DNA of 64,000 nt from Arcuatula senhousia (taxonomy: Eukaryota; Mollusca; Bivalvia; Mytilida; Mytilidae): NCBI GenBank assembly GCA_963971305.1, contig OZ020306.1, positions 53,728,686 to 53,792,685 of the forward strand, read 5' to 3'. Each line of letters opens with the position of its first letter. Position 1 is the stretch's first letter. The notes beneath the pieces were generated by a model. That model was not told where the DNA came from. It was given only the letters and a program-made list of their open reading frames with translations, and did no database searches. Position numbers and translations under genes: made by a program. Below, one piece after another: positions 1 to 11,428 of this stretch.

Positions 1-80
1 CTATCCATACTGGGCCTCAAACGTACAGGATTCAACTTGTTGCGGTCGTATCATGCTGCGCTCGGCGTAGCTTTTTATTC
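1..80 (+). mobile_element. H2 family 3' end (HINE-like)
   Basis: The sequence from the window edge to TTTTTATT is the 3' terminus of the H2 repeat: subterminal TTGCGGTCGTAT followed by the hairpin GCTGCGCTCGGCGTAGC. The rest of this copy lies outside the window. Identical ends recur at 4490, 5340, 28635, 32740 and 40318. Confidence 0.75.
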
Positions 81-1289
81 AAAAATCTTCTCCTCTGAAA
101 CTACTGAACAGAATTCAATGAAACTTGGTACGATTGATCCTTAGGGTTGCCTGCACTTAAATTGTGTTTCGATTTTTGATTCGTCAAAAAACATGGCCGC
201 CGTTACTAAAAATAAACCAGCGGGTCAGACTACTGTTTTTGGCTAGTAATTCAAAAGTATAAGAGATAGATGAAATATGATGCCACCCTACTGCATCAGG
301 ATCAAAAGTTCTACAAAAGTTGCCATTTGGTCGAAGTTATCAGATGACCCATTATAGGGGTCACGGCCCCTTAAAGGTGAAAAATAGCATTTTTTCATGT
401 TTTTGGCGTATAGAATGAAAACTATTGCAGATAGAGAAAAGCTGTTGCTTGCTTAAATGTTAAGCTCATTTAGCTCTGCAAAAGTCTCCATAGGGTCAAA
501 GTTGACCCCTAATAGGGGTTACAGCCCCTTAAAGGCGAAAATAGTGTTTTTGGCCTGTAGAATGAAAACTATTGCAGCTAGAGAAAAGCTGTTGCTTGCT
601 TAAATGTTCAGCTCATTTAGCTCTACAAAAGTCTCCATACATTCCAAGTTGTCAGATGACCCCTTATAGGGATTACACCCCCTTAAAGGCCAAAAATAGT
701 GTTTTTGGCCTATAGAATGAAAACTATTGCAGATAGAGAAAAGCTGTTGCTTGCTTAAATGTTCAGCTCATTTAGCTCTACAAAAGTCTAAATAGGGCCG
801 AAGTTGTCATATAACCCCTTAAAGGGGTTACAGCCCCTTAAATGCGAAAAATAGTGTTTTTGCCTTATAGAATGAAAACTATTGGAGATAGAGAATAGCT
901 GTTGCTTGCTAAATGTTCAGCTCATTTAGCTCTACAAAAGTCTTCATAGGGTAGAAGTTGTGAAATGACCCCTTATAGGGCTACAGCCCCTTAAAGGCAA
1001 AAAATAGTGTATTTGGCCTACAGAATGAAAACTATTGCAGATAGAGAAAAGCTGTTGCTTGCTTAAATGTTAAGCTCATTTAGCTCTACAAAAGTCTTCA
1101 TAGGGTCGAAGTTGTCAGGTGACCCATATTGGGGTTACAGCCCCTAAATGGCGAATAATATGGTTATTGGCCTATAGATTGAAAACTATTGCAGATCGAG
1201 AAAAGCTGTTGCTTGCTTAAATGTTCAGCTTATTCAGCTCTACAAAGTTCTTCATAGGGTTGACATCAAGACCAGGGAGCCTCTTGTTC
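81..1289 (+). mobile_element. H1 family element, 5'-truncated, tandem core
   Basis: Core of the H1 family: an introductory unit (TCTCCTCTGAAACTACTGAA...) and then about six tandem units of roughly 165-175 bp, each with GAATGAAAACTATTGCAGATA and a CCCCTTATAGGGGTTACAGCC block. The 3' end is the family terminus, but the subterminal CAGGTGAGCGATTCAGG and half of the hairpin are deleted, leaving GACCAGGGAGCCTCTTGTT. The 5' hairpin is missing; the core abuts the H2 end at 80, probably through the shared TTTTATTCA. Confidence 0.75.
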
Positions 1290-1795
1290 TGAATTCTTTC
1301 AATTTTTTTTACTTATTTAGCACTATATCTTGAAAACAATACAAGATATTTCAAAAATTTAAATTGCATATGACTAAGCACATCAAAATCTACAAAAGTT
1401 GTAACAGAGTCAAAGTTGTAGGATCGTTCCTTTAGGAGTTATACCCCTTGGTGAATTGACCATTTACAGCTTTTTGTTCAGTTTTTCAAAAATATTCTTC
1501 TCTGAAACCGCTTGACCTAATGAAATGAAACTTAGTAGGGTTGTTCTGTAATATGTTGTCTACAAAATTGTCGTTCGAAATTTTGATTCGACAAAAAACA
1601 TGGCCACCATGGCTAAAAATAGGACATAAGGGTAAATTGCAGATTTTTGCAAATTGCTCAAAAATGGTAACAGATATTAAAATTCTGTTTGGGTAATAAT
1701 GATCAGCACATCAAGATCTACCTGCCCTGAAGTTTTGAAGATCTGACAATGTTTGTAGGAGTTATTGCCCTTTTTCTTGTTTTTTTTTCAAATTT
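1290..1795 (+). mobile_element. H1b element, left part (host of a nested H2)
   Basis: A variant H1 core with units of about 500 bp, containing GATTCGACAAAAAACATGGCC and TAGGAGTTATTGCCC. It is interrupted at about 1795 by a complete H2 element and resumes at 4524, running to the H1 3' end at 4775. The matching uninterrupted core is at 27100-28240. Confidence 0.65.
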
Positions 1796-4523
1796 GCTCT
1801 TTTTATACGACCGCAAAATTTTTGCGATCGTATAATGTTATGGCGATGTCGTTGTCGTCGTCGTTGGCGTCGTCGTCGTCGTTGTCGTCGTCTGTGGACA
1901 CTTTGGTTTCCGTGCGATAACGTGCGTAAATATTGACCGAATGTTATGAAATTTTGATATGATGTTTGTTACCACTTAAGGAAGGTTGGTATTGTATTTG
2001 GGGGTTGTGGCCCCTATCATTTTAGAAAAAGGGCCAAAAAGGGCTAAAACGGGTGTATTGACAAAACTGTTGTAAAATGTTTATTATTCATTCGATTTTG
2101 ATAATTCTTTTTTTATTGAATTCATCATTAAATTCTGTCAACAAAATGTGTCAATGGTTTTGATATATATTGCACTGTTACATTGATACTGGGGGGTCAA
2201 AAAGGGGGCACACCCAAAAAATTGACTTTTTTATTTGTGGTCCGATTTTCAAAATCTTTTTTTCATAGGAATCCTTGTGAAAATCCCTGGCTGCGTTTTA
2301 CAATCAGATCAAAGGGGCCAAAAACGCCATTTTTAAAAGTTTGTCAATGCAAATAGTTTTATACCAAAAATTAAGTTGTAGTGGGCCTGCCAATTGTTAT
2401 GAAGTTTATATATGATGATTATATCCACTAGAGGAATCTTGGTTTTGTATTTGGGGTTTGTGGCCCCTACTGTTTTAGAAAAAAGGGCCAAAAAGGGCTA
2501 AAACGGGTGTATTGACAAAACTGTTGTAGAATGTTTATTATTCAATAGATTTTGAAAATTCTTTCTTTGTTGAATTCATCATTAAATTCTGTCAACAAAA
2601 TGTGTCAATAATTTTGATATGTATTTCACCATTACATTGTTACAGGGGGCTAAAGACAGGCCACGCCCATAAAATCAACTTTTTAGCTCACCTGACCCGA
2701 AGGGTCAGGTGAGCTATTGTCATCGTTAAGCGTCCGTCCGTCGTCCGTCGTCCGTTAACTTTTATTCAGAGATCTTCTTCTCTGAAACCACTGAAGGGAT
2801 TGCATTGATACTTGGTATACATGATCTTTAGGATGTCCTCTACCAAGTTTGTGAATTATATACACGTCGACCAACCAACATGACCGCCGTTGCTAAAAAT
2901 AGAACAGGGGGGTCAGACCATTGTTTTTGGCTTATAACTCGAAAAGTATAAGAGATAGAGAAAATCCGAAGCAACCTTCCATGTTCAGCATCAAAAGCTC
3001 TACAAATCTCTCCATTGAGTCGAAGTTGTGAAACGACTCCTTATAGGAGTTATTGCCCTTTAATCATCAAAATTGACAATTTTTGCAGTTTTTGGACTAT
3101 ATCTAGAAAACCGTAAGAGCTTGAGGAAAAGTTAGCATTGCAGAATTGTTAAGCTCATTGAGATCTACAAAAATGATTTCAGGGTCTAAATTGTCAGATC
3201 AGCCGTTTAAGAGTTATTCCCCTTTAACTGTTTTTTTCCATTAATTTACACTGATATTCAAAAATCTTCTTCTCTGTAACCCCTGAAAGGATTGCATTGA
3301 TACTTGGTATACATGATCTTTAGGATGTCCTCTACCAAGTTTGTGAATTATATGCACGCCTACCAACCAACATGGCCGCCATTGCTGAAAATAGAACAGG
3401 GGGGTCAGACCATTGTTTTTGGCTTATAACTCAAAAAGTATAAGAGATTGAGAAAATCCGAAGCAATCTTCCATGTTCAGCATCAAAAGATCTACAAATC
3501 TCTCCATTGAGTCGAAGTTGTGAAACAACTCCTTATAGGAGTTATTGCCCTTTAATCGTCAAAATTGACCATTTTTGCAGTTTTTGGACAATATCTTGAC
3601 AACTGTTAGAGCTAGAGGAAAAGTTTGCATTGCAGAATTGTAAAGCTCATTCAGATCTACAAAAATGATATCAGGGTCAATATTGTCAGATCAGCCATTT
3701 AAGAGTTATTCCCCTTTAACTGTTTTTTTTTCATTAATTTTAACTGATTTTCAAAAATCTTCTTCTCTGAAACCACTGAAGGGATTGCATTGATACTTGG
3801 TATACTTGATCTTTAGGATGTCCTCTACCTAGTTTGTGAATAATGTACATGTCGACCAACCAACATGGCCGCCATTGCTAAAAATAGAATAGGGGGTTAG
3901 ACCATTGTTTTTGGCTTATAACTCGAAAAGTAAAAGAGATAGAGAAAATCTGAAACAACTTTTCATGTTCAGCAACGTCCTTACAGGAGTTATTGCCCTG
4001 TAACTGTTTTTTTTTTCTATTAATTTAAACTGATTTCCAAAAATCTTCTCTGAAACCACTGAAAGGATTGTTTTGCAACTTTGTATACTTGAAAATTTGT
4101 GAAATTTATTCAAACTTTGGCATAAGAGATCAGGTGAGCGATTCAGGCTCCTGGGAGCCTCTAGTTTATTTGTGGTCCGATTTTCAAAATCCTTTTTTCA
4201 TCGGATTCCATGTACACAATTTCCTATTATTTTTTATCGGATTAGCAATATCTTTTACCATTTTTGAGGAATTAGGGGTCAAAGGGCCAAAATTGTAAAT
4301 TTATACATGTATAGAAATAAGGCTTTTTGTATAAGATGTTAATGTTAATATATTTGTCAAAATGCATTTCTAAGTCCACCACAGGATGCATGTGTCAAAA
4401 AGCTTTGTAAGTCCACCATGGGCTTCATGTGACCAAAGCAATGGACTATCCATATTGGGCCTCCAACGTACAGGGTTCAACTTGTTGCGGTCGTATCATG
4501 CTGCGCTCGGCGTAGCTTTTTAT
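1796..4523 (+). mobile_element. H2 HINE-like element carrying a nested H1 element
   Basis: The 5' hairpin TATACGACCGCAAAA/TTTTGCGATCGTATA (about 1800-1836) is followed by a GTC/GTT microsatellite (1845-1895) and core units of about 490 bp containing TTGTTATGAAATTTTGATATG and GGGGTTGTGGCCCC. The 3' end is TTGCGGTCGTATCATG plus hairpin GCTGCGCTCGGCGTAGC and TTTTTATT (4486-4523). The 5' TACGACCGCAA and 3' TTGCGGTCGTA are inverted repeats. An H1 element is inserted at 2681-4165. No protein is encoded. The closest described group is non-autonomous Helentrons (HINE), by structure only. Confidence 0.75.
2681..4165 (+). mobile_element. H1 HINE-like element, complete
   Basis: The perfect 5' hairpin AGCTCACCTGACCC-GAA-GGGTCAGGTGAGCT (2685-2715) is followed by a GTCCGTCC microsatellite (2730-2757). 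The core has about 2.7 units of roughly 500 bp, each with TGATCTTTAGGATGTCCTCT and CAACATGGCCGCC. The 3' end is subterminal CAGGTGAGCGATTC (4131-4144), hairpin AGGCTCCTGGGAGCCT (4145-4160) and CTAGT. Subterminal arms GCTCACCTG and CAGGTGAGC are inverted. It sits between T residues of an H2 core (ACTTTTT on the left, TTATTTGTGGTCCG on the right). Confidence 0.8.
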
Positions 4524-4951
4524 TAGACTAATATCTTGAAAACTATACAAGATATTTGAAAAATTTAAATTGCATATGGTTAAGCACATACATGTAAAGA
4601 TCTAAAAAATATGTAATGGGGTCAAAGTTGTAAGACCTTTGTTAATAGGAGTTGTTTCCCTTAGAATATTAAAATTGATAATTCCACAGAGTAGCAGTCC
4701 TTTGTTAAAATATCCAGCTTATAAGTATCATCGAATACAAGGTGAGCGATTCAGGCTCCTGGGAGCCTCTAGTTCCTAATTTTTGCCAAATTTGCACTTA
4801 TTTAGCCCAATATCTTGAAAACTAACCACGATATTTCAGAAAATTAAATCGCATATGGATTAATAATAACGTCTACAATAATATCTACAAATTTATGTAT
4901 CTGTGTAGTTCAGATGAGCGATTCAGGCTTTTGGGAGCCTCTTGTTCTGTT
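4524..4951 (+). mobile_element. H1b 3' ends in series
   Basis: 4524-4775 resumes the H1b core interrupted by the H2 element (TAATATCTTGAAAACTATACAAG) and ends with CAGGCTCCTGGGAGCCTCTAGTT. 4776-4951 is a second, shorter H1b 3' fragment ending GGCTTTTGGGAGCCTCTTGTT. Two successive 3' ends suggest one element inserted near, or copied through, the end of another. Confidence 0.65.
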
Positions 4952-5378
4952 TTGTAATTAAGGGTCAAAGGGGGCCAAATCGAAAATTTTATTTATTGTC
5001 CGATTAAAAAAAAAGCTTATTAATTAAGCTTGTCTGAAAGTGAATTTGCAAAATAAAGGATTAATTGTGTGACACTCCTTTCCCCCTAATTGTCGTTAGC
5101 GGGGAAAAGGGGCAACAATTAATGTAAGTAGAAACCTCTAAGAAAGGGTCAAAAGGGATAATATTTTTGTAATTAATTTATTTTGGTCCAATTTAAATTT
5201 TAAAAAATGTGAAATGTTGGTGGAAAAACCACCAAAGGCTGCATGTGTCAAAAAACTATGTCAGTCAACCATGGGCTGCATGTGTCCAGAGCAATTGACT
5301 ATCCATATTGGGCCTCAAATGTACAGGGTTTGACATGTTGCTGTCGTATCATGCTGTGATTGGCGAAGCTTTTTATTG
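4952..5378 (+). mobile_element. H2 family 3' fragment
   Basis: The distal H2 core (AAGGGTCAAAGGGGGCCAAA, GGCTGCATGTGTC, TATCCATATTGGGCCTCAAA) and the 3' end with a mutated hairpin (GCTGTGATTGGCGAAGC). The 5' part is missing. Confidence 0.65.
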
Positions 5379-5641
5379 CCAATGGTTTGGGCAAGGTGAG
5401 TACTAGGGTATGTCCTTATGCAAGTGATCATACAGACTTGCTTCTATGGGACCCTTGTGGATCCAAGATCCCCTTTCAGTTCAGACTTATATTGTAGGTC
5501 TCCGTTACCATGCATTTCAACACTGTAAGGAGTCCTGTCAGTGTAGAGGCGATCTACTGGCTATTGCCCTTTTACCTACAAGTAGGCTAGCCAATGACAA
5601 CAGAGATCTAGAGATATTCCATCACTGCCATATTAAACACA
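5379..5641. other. Unassigned non-repeat segment
   Basis: Less AT-rich than its surroundings. It contains a 73-codon open frame (5446-5667) with no recognisable motif and no clear splice sites or partner exon. I see no supported function. Confidence 0.4.
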
Positions 5642-7854
5642 TCCTGTACGAAAAGATCCGCCTGTAATTTAGACGGATTCAAGGCGTATTTGTTCAGACG
5701 TAATCCGTCTTACAGGTATTTTACAAAAAAATGAAGAGGTTGAGGCGAAATTCAGGTGCAATCCAGGCGGAATCCAGGCAGACTCCGGTCGGGATTGGAA
5801 GGCGGAATACGTGAATTAGTCCGCTTATCTTAGACGGAATGTTTTTAAAATTCACCAACTGGTATAAATGTATTTCTTTAAAGGGAAGAAAATCCCAGCT
5901 TCTGAACTTGCATTTGTGAATATATGAATTAGTCTGCTTATCTTGGACGGATTTAAAGCGAAATGTGTAAATTAGTCCGCTTATCTAAGACGGAGTGTTT
6001 TTTTTTAGAATCCGCCAACTGGTATAAATGTATTCCCTTCGGAAAAAAGCTCTTGAGAGCTTGTGTTTATTGTTATTTGCAAATCCGAATTCAAATAAAT
6101 CTTTCTTATTATTATCTTATTCCCTTAGAGGGAAGAAAGTCCCAGCTTTTGAACTTGCACTTGTCCTGAAATGAAAGACATTACTTAACAATGTTTTAAA
6201 TGAATCATGGTTTCTGATAATTAGGGCTTGGAAAATTACAGGTAATCTCATTTTTTAAGCATTATATTGATAGAGGGGTGGCTATGCTATTAGAAGTCTA
6301 GATTAAGGGGAAAATAACTGCATGGAAAGGCAATAATCATCGGAGTTATATAAGGTATGGGAAATAGAGACTTAAGGAGAGAAAACTGGGTTGTCTGGAC
6401 GGGACTCAAATGTATATATAAACAAAATTATGCAAGTTCCAGAGTTTTACAATAGATGAAGAGTTTGCAATAAGGTCTATGAAGAAATATTTTGGCATTA
6501 TTCTATAACTACACTTGCATGCTTTATACATTAAGGATTACAGTAAATTTTCAACTCCATGAATGTGCTTTACTTGTGAATCAATTAAATCAATTTGAAA
6601 AGATTTAGATATCATGACTATTCTTCTATATCACAAGTCTACTTTACTTCTAAAAATCTTTTTTTTTTCATTAACCATTTATATGGAAAAGCATGGAGAT
6701 ATGAACTCATTCATGGATGATTCTGTTTTCAAAAACAATTACAACTTTTCCTTGTACCAGCTGGATATAAAAAACTTCTCATCTTTCTTTAGATGGATTA
6801 GATTCCACTTTATCCTTAGACGGATTATAGCAACATTTTCCATCTAATTCCGCCTAATTTTTGTCTCGCTGCGACGAATGGCGCAAAAGGCGAGACTTAG
6901 GTTTGGTGATTCCGGCGGCGACGGCGGCGGCGGCGTCCACAATTGGTTCAAGTTTTTGCTTAAGTCTGTTTTGTGTGAACTAGTTATGTTAAACCATTGA
7001 TATTTGATATGCAGTTGCATCAGCATCAGTAAAGATCAATTTCAAAAGCATTTCATCTGTATGCTCCTGCAGTCATGGTCTACTGACTTTGAAATTTTAC
7101 ACTGATTTGGCCGAGGTTAACGTTTTTCTTACGTATGTTTAACATGAAGCAGTTATGGTTCACCATTGATATTGGGTATGCACTTGCATTAGCATTAGTA
7201 CAAATCAATTTCAAAAGCATTTAATCTGTATGCTCCTGCAGTCACGGTCTACTAACTTTGAAATTTTACACCGATTTGGCCGAGGTTAACCTTTTTTCTT
7301 ACGTCTGTTTAACTTGAAGCAGTTATGGTACACCATTGATATTGGGTATGCACTTGCATTAGCATTAGTACACATCAATTTAAAAAGCATTTCATCTGTA
7401 TGCTCCTGCAGTCACGGTCTACTGACTTTGAAATTTTACACCGATATGGCCGAGGTTAACCTTTTTTCTTACGTCTGTTTAACATGAAGCAGTTATGGTA
7501 CATCATTGATATTGGGTATGCACTCGCATTAGCATCAGTACAGATCAATTTCAAAAGTATTTTATCCATATGCTCCTGCAGTCACGGTCTACTGACTTTG
7601 AGATTTTACACTTTTTTAACTTTTTACTAATGTCATGAGTGTTTTATATAAAGCAGTTATGGTTCACCATTTATATTTGGTAAGCAGCTGCTTAAGCATC
7701 AGTTAAGATCGGTTTAAGGGGGATTTTTACTTCATTTTATACTGTGTCCAGTTGCGACAGGCGAGACATGTCTCTGTGTTAACAGTTTATTTTAATTTTT
7801 AAAACTATTCCGCCCAGAATCCGTCTGGAATACACTCAAAATTTTCGTACAGGT
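5642..7854. mobile_element. TIR element with CCTGTACGAAAA ends, interrupted by H3
   Basis: The left end CCTGTACGAAAAGATCC (5642) matches the right end read inverted, CCTGTACGAAAATTTTG (ends 7854). Inside both ends are copies of GACGGATT..., and the left half holds direct copies of a block around GTCCGCTTATCT.AGACGGA and AACTGGTATAAATGTAT (5814-5920, 5970-6160). With the H3 insertion (6858-7787) removed, the element is about 1.3 kb. No ORF with a transposase signature is visible and no clean target duplication was found. Confidence 0.55.
6858..7787 (+). mobile_element. H3 HINE-like element with 170-bp tandem core
   Basis: The 5' end TTTTTGTCTCG.CTGCGACGAATGGCGC folds as nested stems (GTCTCGC/GCGAGAC and GCGAC-type), followed by a GGC/GAC microsatellite (6913-6937). 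The core has four units of 169-170 bp (ATGCTCCTGC at 7061, 7230, 7400, 7570). The 3' end is GACAGGCGAGACATG ... GTTAACAGTT. It interrupts the TIR element at 5642-7854. Confidence 0.7.
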
Positions 7855-8016
7855 TATATCACATATTTTTTTTTTGTAGTAATAATTATCACATTTAACG
7901 TGCAAATAATCAAAGAGTGGTTATCCTATCAGTTAATTGGTCTAATGGATCGTCTTTAGTACCTCGATGAAATGTTGAATGTGACACATGACCGTATCTG
8001 GACCTCTTTTCGTACA
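7855..8016. other. Unassigned AT-rich segment
   Basis: I see no gene, hairpin or repeat structure here. Confidence 0.4.
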
Positions 8017-8311
8017 TAGTGAGTTATCTCCCATTTGCAGATTTATCTTCTCTTTTCAAAAGGTCTTTTATACTAGTTACTGTGGGAAATTTTAAGTTTT
8101 TCTGCATTTATTTTTTAGTTTGTCAAAAAAAATCTAAAAGTTAATTATTGTTATTTTCAAAAATGTATTTAACATGTTTTCCCAACCTAACTAGGTCCGA
8201 TAAGTCCATTATTTATAAAAAAATAATAAAAACCTAATTTTCCCTATTCATTGCATGTAATATACCTACCGTATTGGAGGATAACTCTTGCAAATGGGAG
8301 ATAACTCACTA
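8017..8311. mobile_element. MITE with perfect 21-bp TIRs and TA flanks
   Basis: The inverted ends GTGAGTTATCTCCCATTTGC(A) at 8019-8039 and 8289-8309 are perfect over 21 bp and are flanked on both sides by TA (8017-8018, 8310-8311). The 291-bp interior is AT-rich and non-coding. The TA duplication suggests a Tc1/mariner-type donor transposase (inference). Confidence 0.75.
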
Positions 8312-8477
8312 ATTACAAAAAAAAAGGAATTACTATATGCACAACTCTAATTGGATCTTATCTAACTAAATTCTCCCAAATTAAATTTGCATTTGGATAT
8401 AAATACGCTAATAGAAAATACACATATGTACACCATAAAAAAATTAAATAGTCAGAAACAGAAATAGTTAAAAAAAA
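8312..8477. other. AT-rich intergenic or intronic sequence
   Basis: A-rich runs only; nothing recognisable. Confidence 0.35.
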
Positions 8478-8850
8478 ATGACAAACTTATTCAAAATGTG
8501 CTATGCTCAACAGTTTTACACGTCAATGAAACATCATGCTGCCTTTGATGCTCTGGTCTTGCAGTTGTTCAAATCTGCTTTGGAGTCTTTTCTCTCTTTG
8601 ATCTTAGAAAGATTGCCACACTTATCCATTCCTTGTGTTCTCTTGCCTTTTTACCAATTACCTTTTCACATGTCTCTTTCCATACATCTCTAGTGTTTGC
8701 CCACTGTTGTTCTACTCAAGTTTCTTCATCACATATATCCAAGAGTGCCTGATACATTTGTAGCGGTTAGATAGTTCAAGATTGAATTCCTGTTTGATGT
8801 TTTTTTGTCTATAAGGAGATCTGTGTTAAATTTGTGACTTGTTTTTGAAG
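8478..8850 (-). pseudogene. LINE (RTE/craniofacial-development-protein-2-like) ORF fragment, decayed
   Basis: On the minus strand, frames joined by small frameshifts read EEQWANTRDVWKETCEKV-like and KKAREHKEWIS, then RTRASKAA-like sequence. That is the linker between endonuclease and reverse transcriptase domains in a widespread animal LINE type whose copies are often misannotated as craniofacial development protein 2. Upstream on the minus strand, NRNSILNYLTATN is in another frame. Stops and frameshifts mean it is dead. The clade call is from motif memory. Confidence 0.6.
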
Positions 8851-8909
8851 GGTTGGTTTCGAAACATCAAAATACAAACATTCTAATTGGCTAGATTTCA
8901 CATAAATTG

Positions 8910-9300
8910 GTGAATGTCGGGCGGCGGCTGGGCGGGGTAAATACTTTCATAACAGTTTTCTCAGTAACTACTCATCACAGTCTTTTGATATTTGGTATGC
9001 AGCATCAGCATGAGGTCCTATAATGTGGGATAAGATTTCTGGTCAGTACCTCATCTACTTCTTGTTTACAGACTCAGTAAATTTTTGACATTAATGGTCA
9101 ACAGTAGAAAATTTTCGTTATAGTTTTCTCAGCCACTACTAATCACAGCCATTTGATATTTGTTATGCGGCATCAGCATGAGGTCCCATAACGTACCTGG
9201 CATTAGATTTCAGGTCTGTTGCTCATCTACTTCCTTGATAAACAAAATCAGGAAATTTCTGTCTTTGACACATTTTGCTACTACTTTCACAATATATTTT
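8910..9300. repeat. Tandem repeat, about 180-bp units (2 copies)
   Basis: Two diverged units each carry AGTTTTCTCAG..ACTACT..TCACAG, TTTGATATTTG.TATGC and GCATCAGCATGAGGTCC.ATA, beginning after a G/C-rich GGGCGGCGGCTGGGCGGGG block (8917-8936). Related single units occur at 20880-21040 and 46600-46790, and the layout resembles the H4/H5 cores (37380, 42700). Confidence 0.6.
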
Positions 9301-9312
9301 TTGTTATTTTAG

Positions 9313-9390
9313 AAATACAGAGTTTGTACAAAGGAGTATATAGCCGAGGGGAAGGATGGATATGATGTTTTTAAAAACTGTCCCGTAGTG
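9313..9390 (+). CDS. Exon of 5'-nucleotidase/metallophosphoesterase-like gene (C-terminal domain end)
   Basis: A 78-nt internal exon, phase 0 at both ends, between acceptor TTGTTATTTTAG and donor GTATGT. It encodes 26 residues containing CTKEYIAEGKDGYDVFKNC. This is the last conserved block of the UshA/5'-nucleotidase C-terminal substrate-binding domain, where family members show a Y..A.GKDGY..F pattern that helps bind the nucleotide or sugar base. Known from the family: these proteins hydrolyse phosphomonoesters with a two-metal N-terminal domain; that domain is not in this window. I recall bivalve homologues being annotated as mannosylglucosyl-3-phosphoglycerate phosphatase-like, but the substrate cannot be inferred here. 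It joins in frame to the exon at 14081. The upstream exon was not found in 1-9300. Confidence 0.85.
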
Positions 9391-9467
9391 GTATGTTATA
9401 AAATAAGATTTGTAGGGTTCCTACTGTATTTTAAAATTTGGGATTCAAAGTTTGAATTTCCCTGTCA

Positions 9468-9558
9468 TTTTTGTCTGGCCTGCGACGAAAGTCACAAAAG
9501 GCAAGAAATAGATATTACTTTCCTGTGGCGGCGGCGACGGTGGAATTTTTTTGTTAGA
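9468..9558 (+). mobile_element. H3 element, left fragment
   Basis: 5' end TTTTGTCTGGCCTGCGACGAAAGTC and a GGCGGCGGCGAC microsatellite. It is interrupted at 9559 by a TIR element; the matching H3 core resumes at 12111 (TTAGACTTAAATGTGGAAAATGAATT). Confidence 0.7.
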
Positions 9559-10680
9559 CCATGGAAGAATTAGATTGACAGGAATTACAACAATAGATTA
9601 ACACAATTAATTTCCCACTATTTATCTGTAGATAATAAAGGTACCGACTCAGTTTATCAAGTAGGCGATAACACGCTTGAAGACGGTCTGCGTTTCCGCC
9701 ACCAATTTTGAAGAAAAAAACATCACGTGGGTTTACTATCGGTGGCCCTTATCAGTTACACTAATAATAAGGATACGGGACCGCCTGTGGTTCCCTTGCC
9801 GTGCAGTTACCTGGTTGCAACGGGTTCAACTACTTATTCAAAAGTAAAGATTGAAAAAAAGATAAAAATCGGTCAACATTGAGCAAAGTTATGGCACAAT
9901 GAAGATAAAGAATCTGCTCAATTAATGATTATTTGAAGAAAGCGGAATTTTTTAAATATTATTGTCTTCAAAAGGAAAGAGTTTTCTTCCTTGTGGTATG
10001 TGTCGTTACTGTGTAGGATGTTGTAGGATACTCCAAAAACTAAGAAAAAGTGAAAGAAAATCGTGACATACAGAATTTTTTGTAATTTTTGTAGTTATTA
10101 CACTGAGTATAACACAAAAAACTAGACCCGCACCATGTTATGATTTTACAAAATTCATATTGTTATCTATATAAAAAAAAGAAATCATAAACTGAATTGT
10201 TGTAGTTTTGTGAAAAGATATCCGATTTTCTTCCTAATTCTGTCATACATTTACCAGGAAGGTTAATCAATAGGCTATTTAATAATACTCAAGCAAAAGA
10301 CACTTGAGAACAAAAATGTAAAGAAATTTTACAAAATGTATCAGAATTTATTAAAAGAATAACAACGCACAATGATTTTAAAAGGTAAAATGAAGAATAC
10401 AACAGCAACGAATTTCTTTAAATATGTTTTAATTGAAAAATCAAAGGATGCAACTGCAAACAATGAAGATAGACCCCAAATCTTATAATATATCATATAT
10501 TTAAGTATCGTCTATTTATAGCTATATCTAACGTGTTTATGTTCATGCTCCATTGGATTCCACAGAAACTGCAGAATGCAAGATTATTCGAATTTGATAA
10601 TATATATGAATGTCTAGAATATAATCAAACAATGTTACTGTAATTTCAACCCTGAAAATCATCTAACAAACAGATTTTGA

Positions 10681-10795
10681 TTTTTGAGTGCCCTCAGCGA
10701 GGATCGAACTCACAACATTTGGGACATCTACGGCGTATGCGCCTAGCTAACAGAACAGAGGTTGTAACCACTACACCATCCTAGGCTCCTCAAAA
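10681..10795 (-). tRNA. tRNA-like sequence (pol III box A/B), left palindrome arm
   Basis: Read on the minus strand: box A-like TGGTGTAGTGG (10768-10778) and box B-like GAGTTCGATCC (10701-10711), about 57 bp apart, followed by TCGCTGAGGGCAC. The boxes match tRNA promoters, but a standard 7-bp acceptor stem is not evident, so this is called a tRNA-derived element rather than a functional tRNA. Confidence 0.45.
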
Positions 10796-11320
10796 GAAGA
10801 TCGAGCTTTCGTTTGGGTAGTGTTACTTTTCCCTGCGAAGTACAATTACAACTTATTCTGCTAACACAATGTATGAAGCGTCGCAAGGTGTTTTAATTAC
10901 AGAGCTATTGAATTGAATATACACACGGATTCATCAGAGTTTTTGATAAATTCCATAGCCTTGTGATATTTATGCATGGTCTATTTATAGCTATATCTAA
11001 CGTGTTTATGTTCATGCTCCATTGGATTCCACAGAAACTGCAGAATGCAGGATAATCGAATAATCTTGCATTCTGCAGTTTCTGTGGAATCCAATGGAGC
11101 ATGAACATAAACACGTTAGATATAGCTATAAATAGACCATGCATAAATATCACAAGGCTATGGAATTTATCAAAAACTCTGATGAATCCGTGTGTATATT
11201 CAATTCAATAGCTCTGTAATTAAAACACCTTGCGACGCTTCATACATTGTGTTAGCAGAATAAGTTGTAATTGTACTTCGCAGGGAAAAGTAACACTACC
11301 CAAACGAAAGCTCTTCTTTT

Positions 11321-11428
11321 GAGGAGCCTAGGATGGTGTAGTGGTTACAACCTCTGTTCTGTTAGCTAGGCGCATACGCCGTAGATGTCCAAAATGTTGT
11401 GAGTTCGATCCTCGCTGAGGGCACTCAA
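11321..11428 (+). tRNA. tRNA-like sequence (pol III box A/B), right palindrome arm
   Basis: Mirror copy of the left-arm segment: box A TGGTGTAGTGG (11334-11344), box B GAGTTCGATCC (11401-11411). It points away from the left copy. One base differs just before box B (CCAAAATG against CCCAAATG). It is probably a SINE head or tRNA relic. Confidence 0.45.

Noticed and set aside
5446..5667. 73-codon frame in a less AT-rich segment
   Set aside because: No motif, no splice partner, and it runs into the TIR element at 5642.
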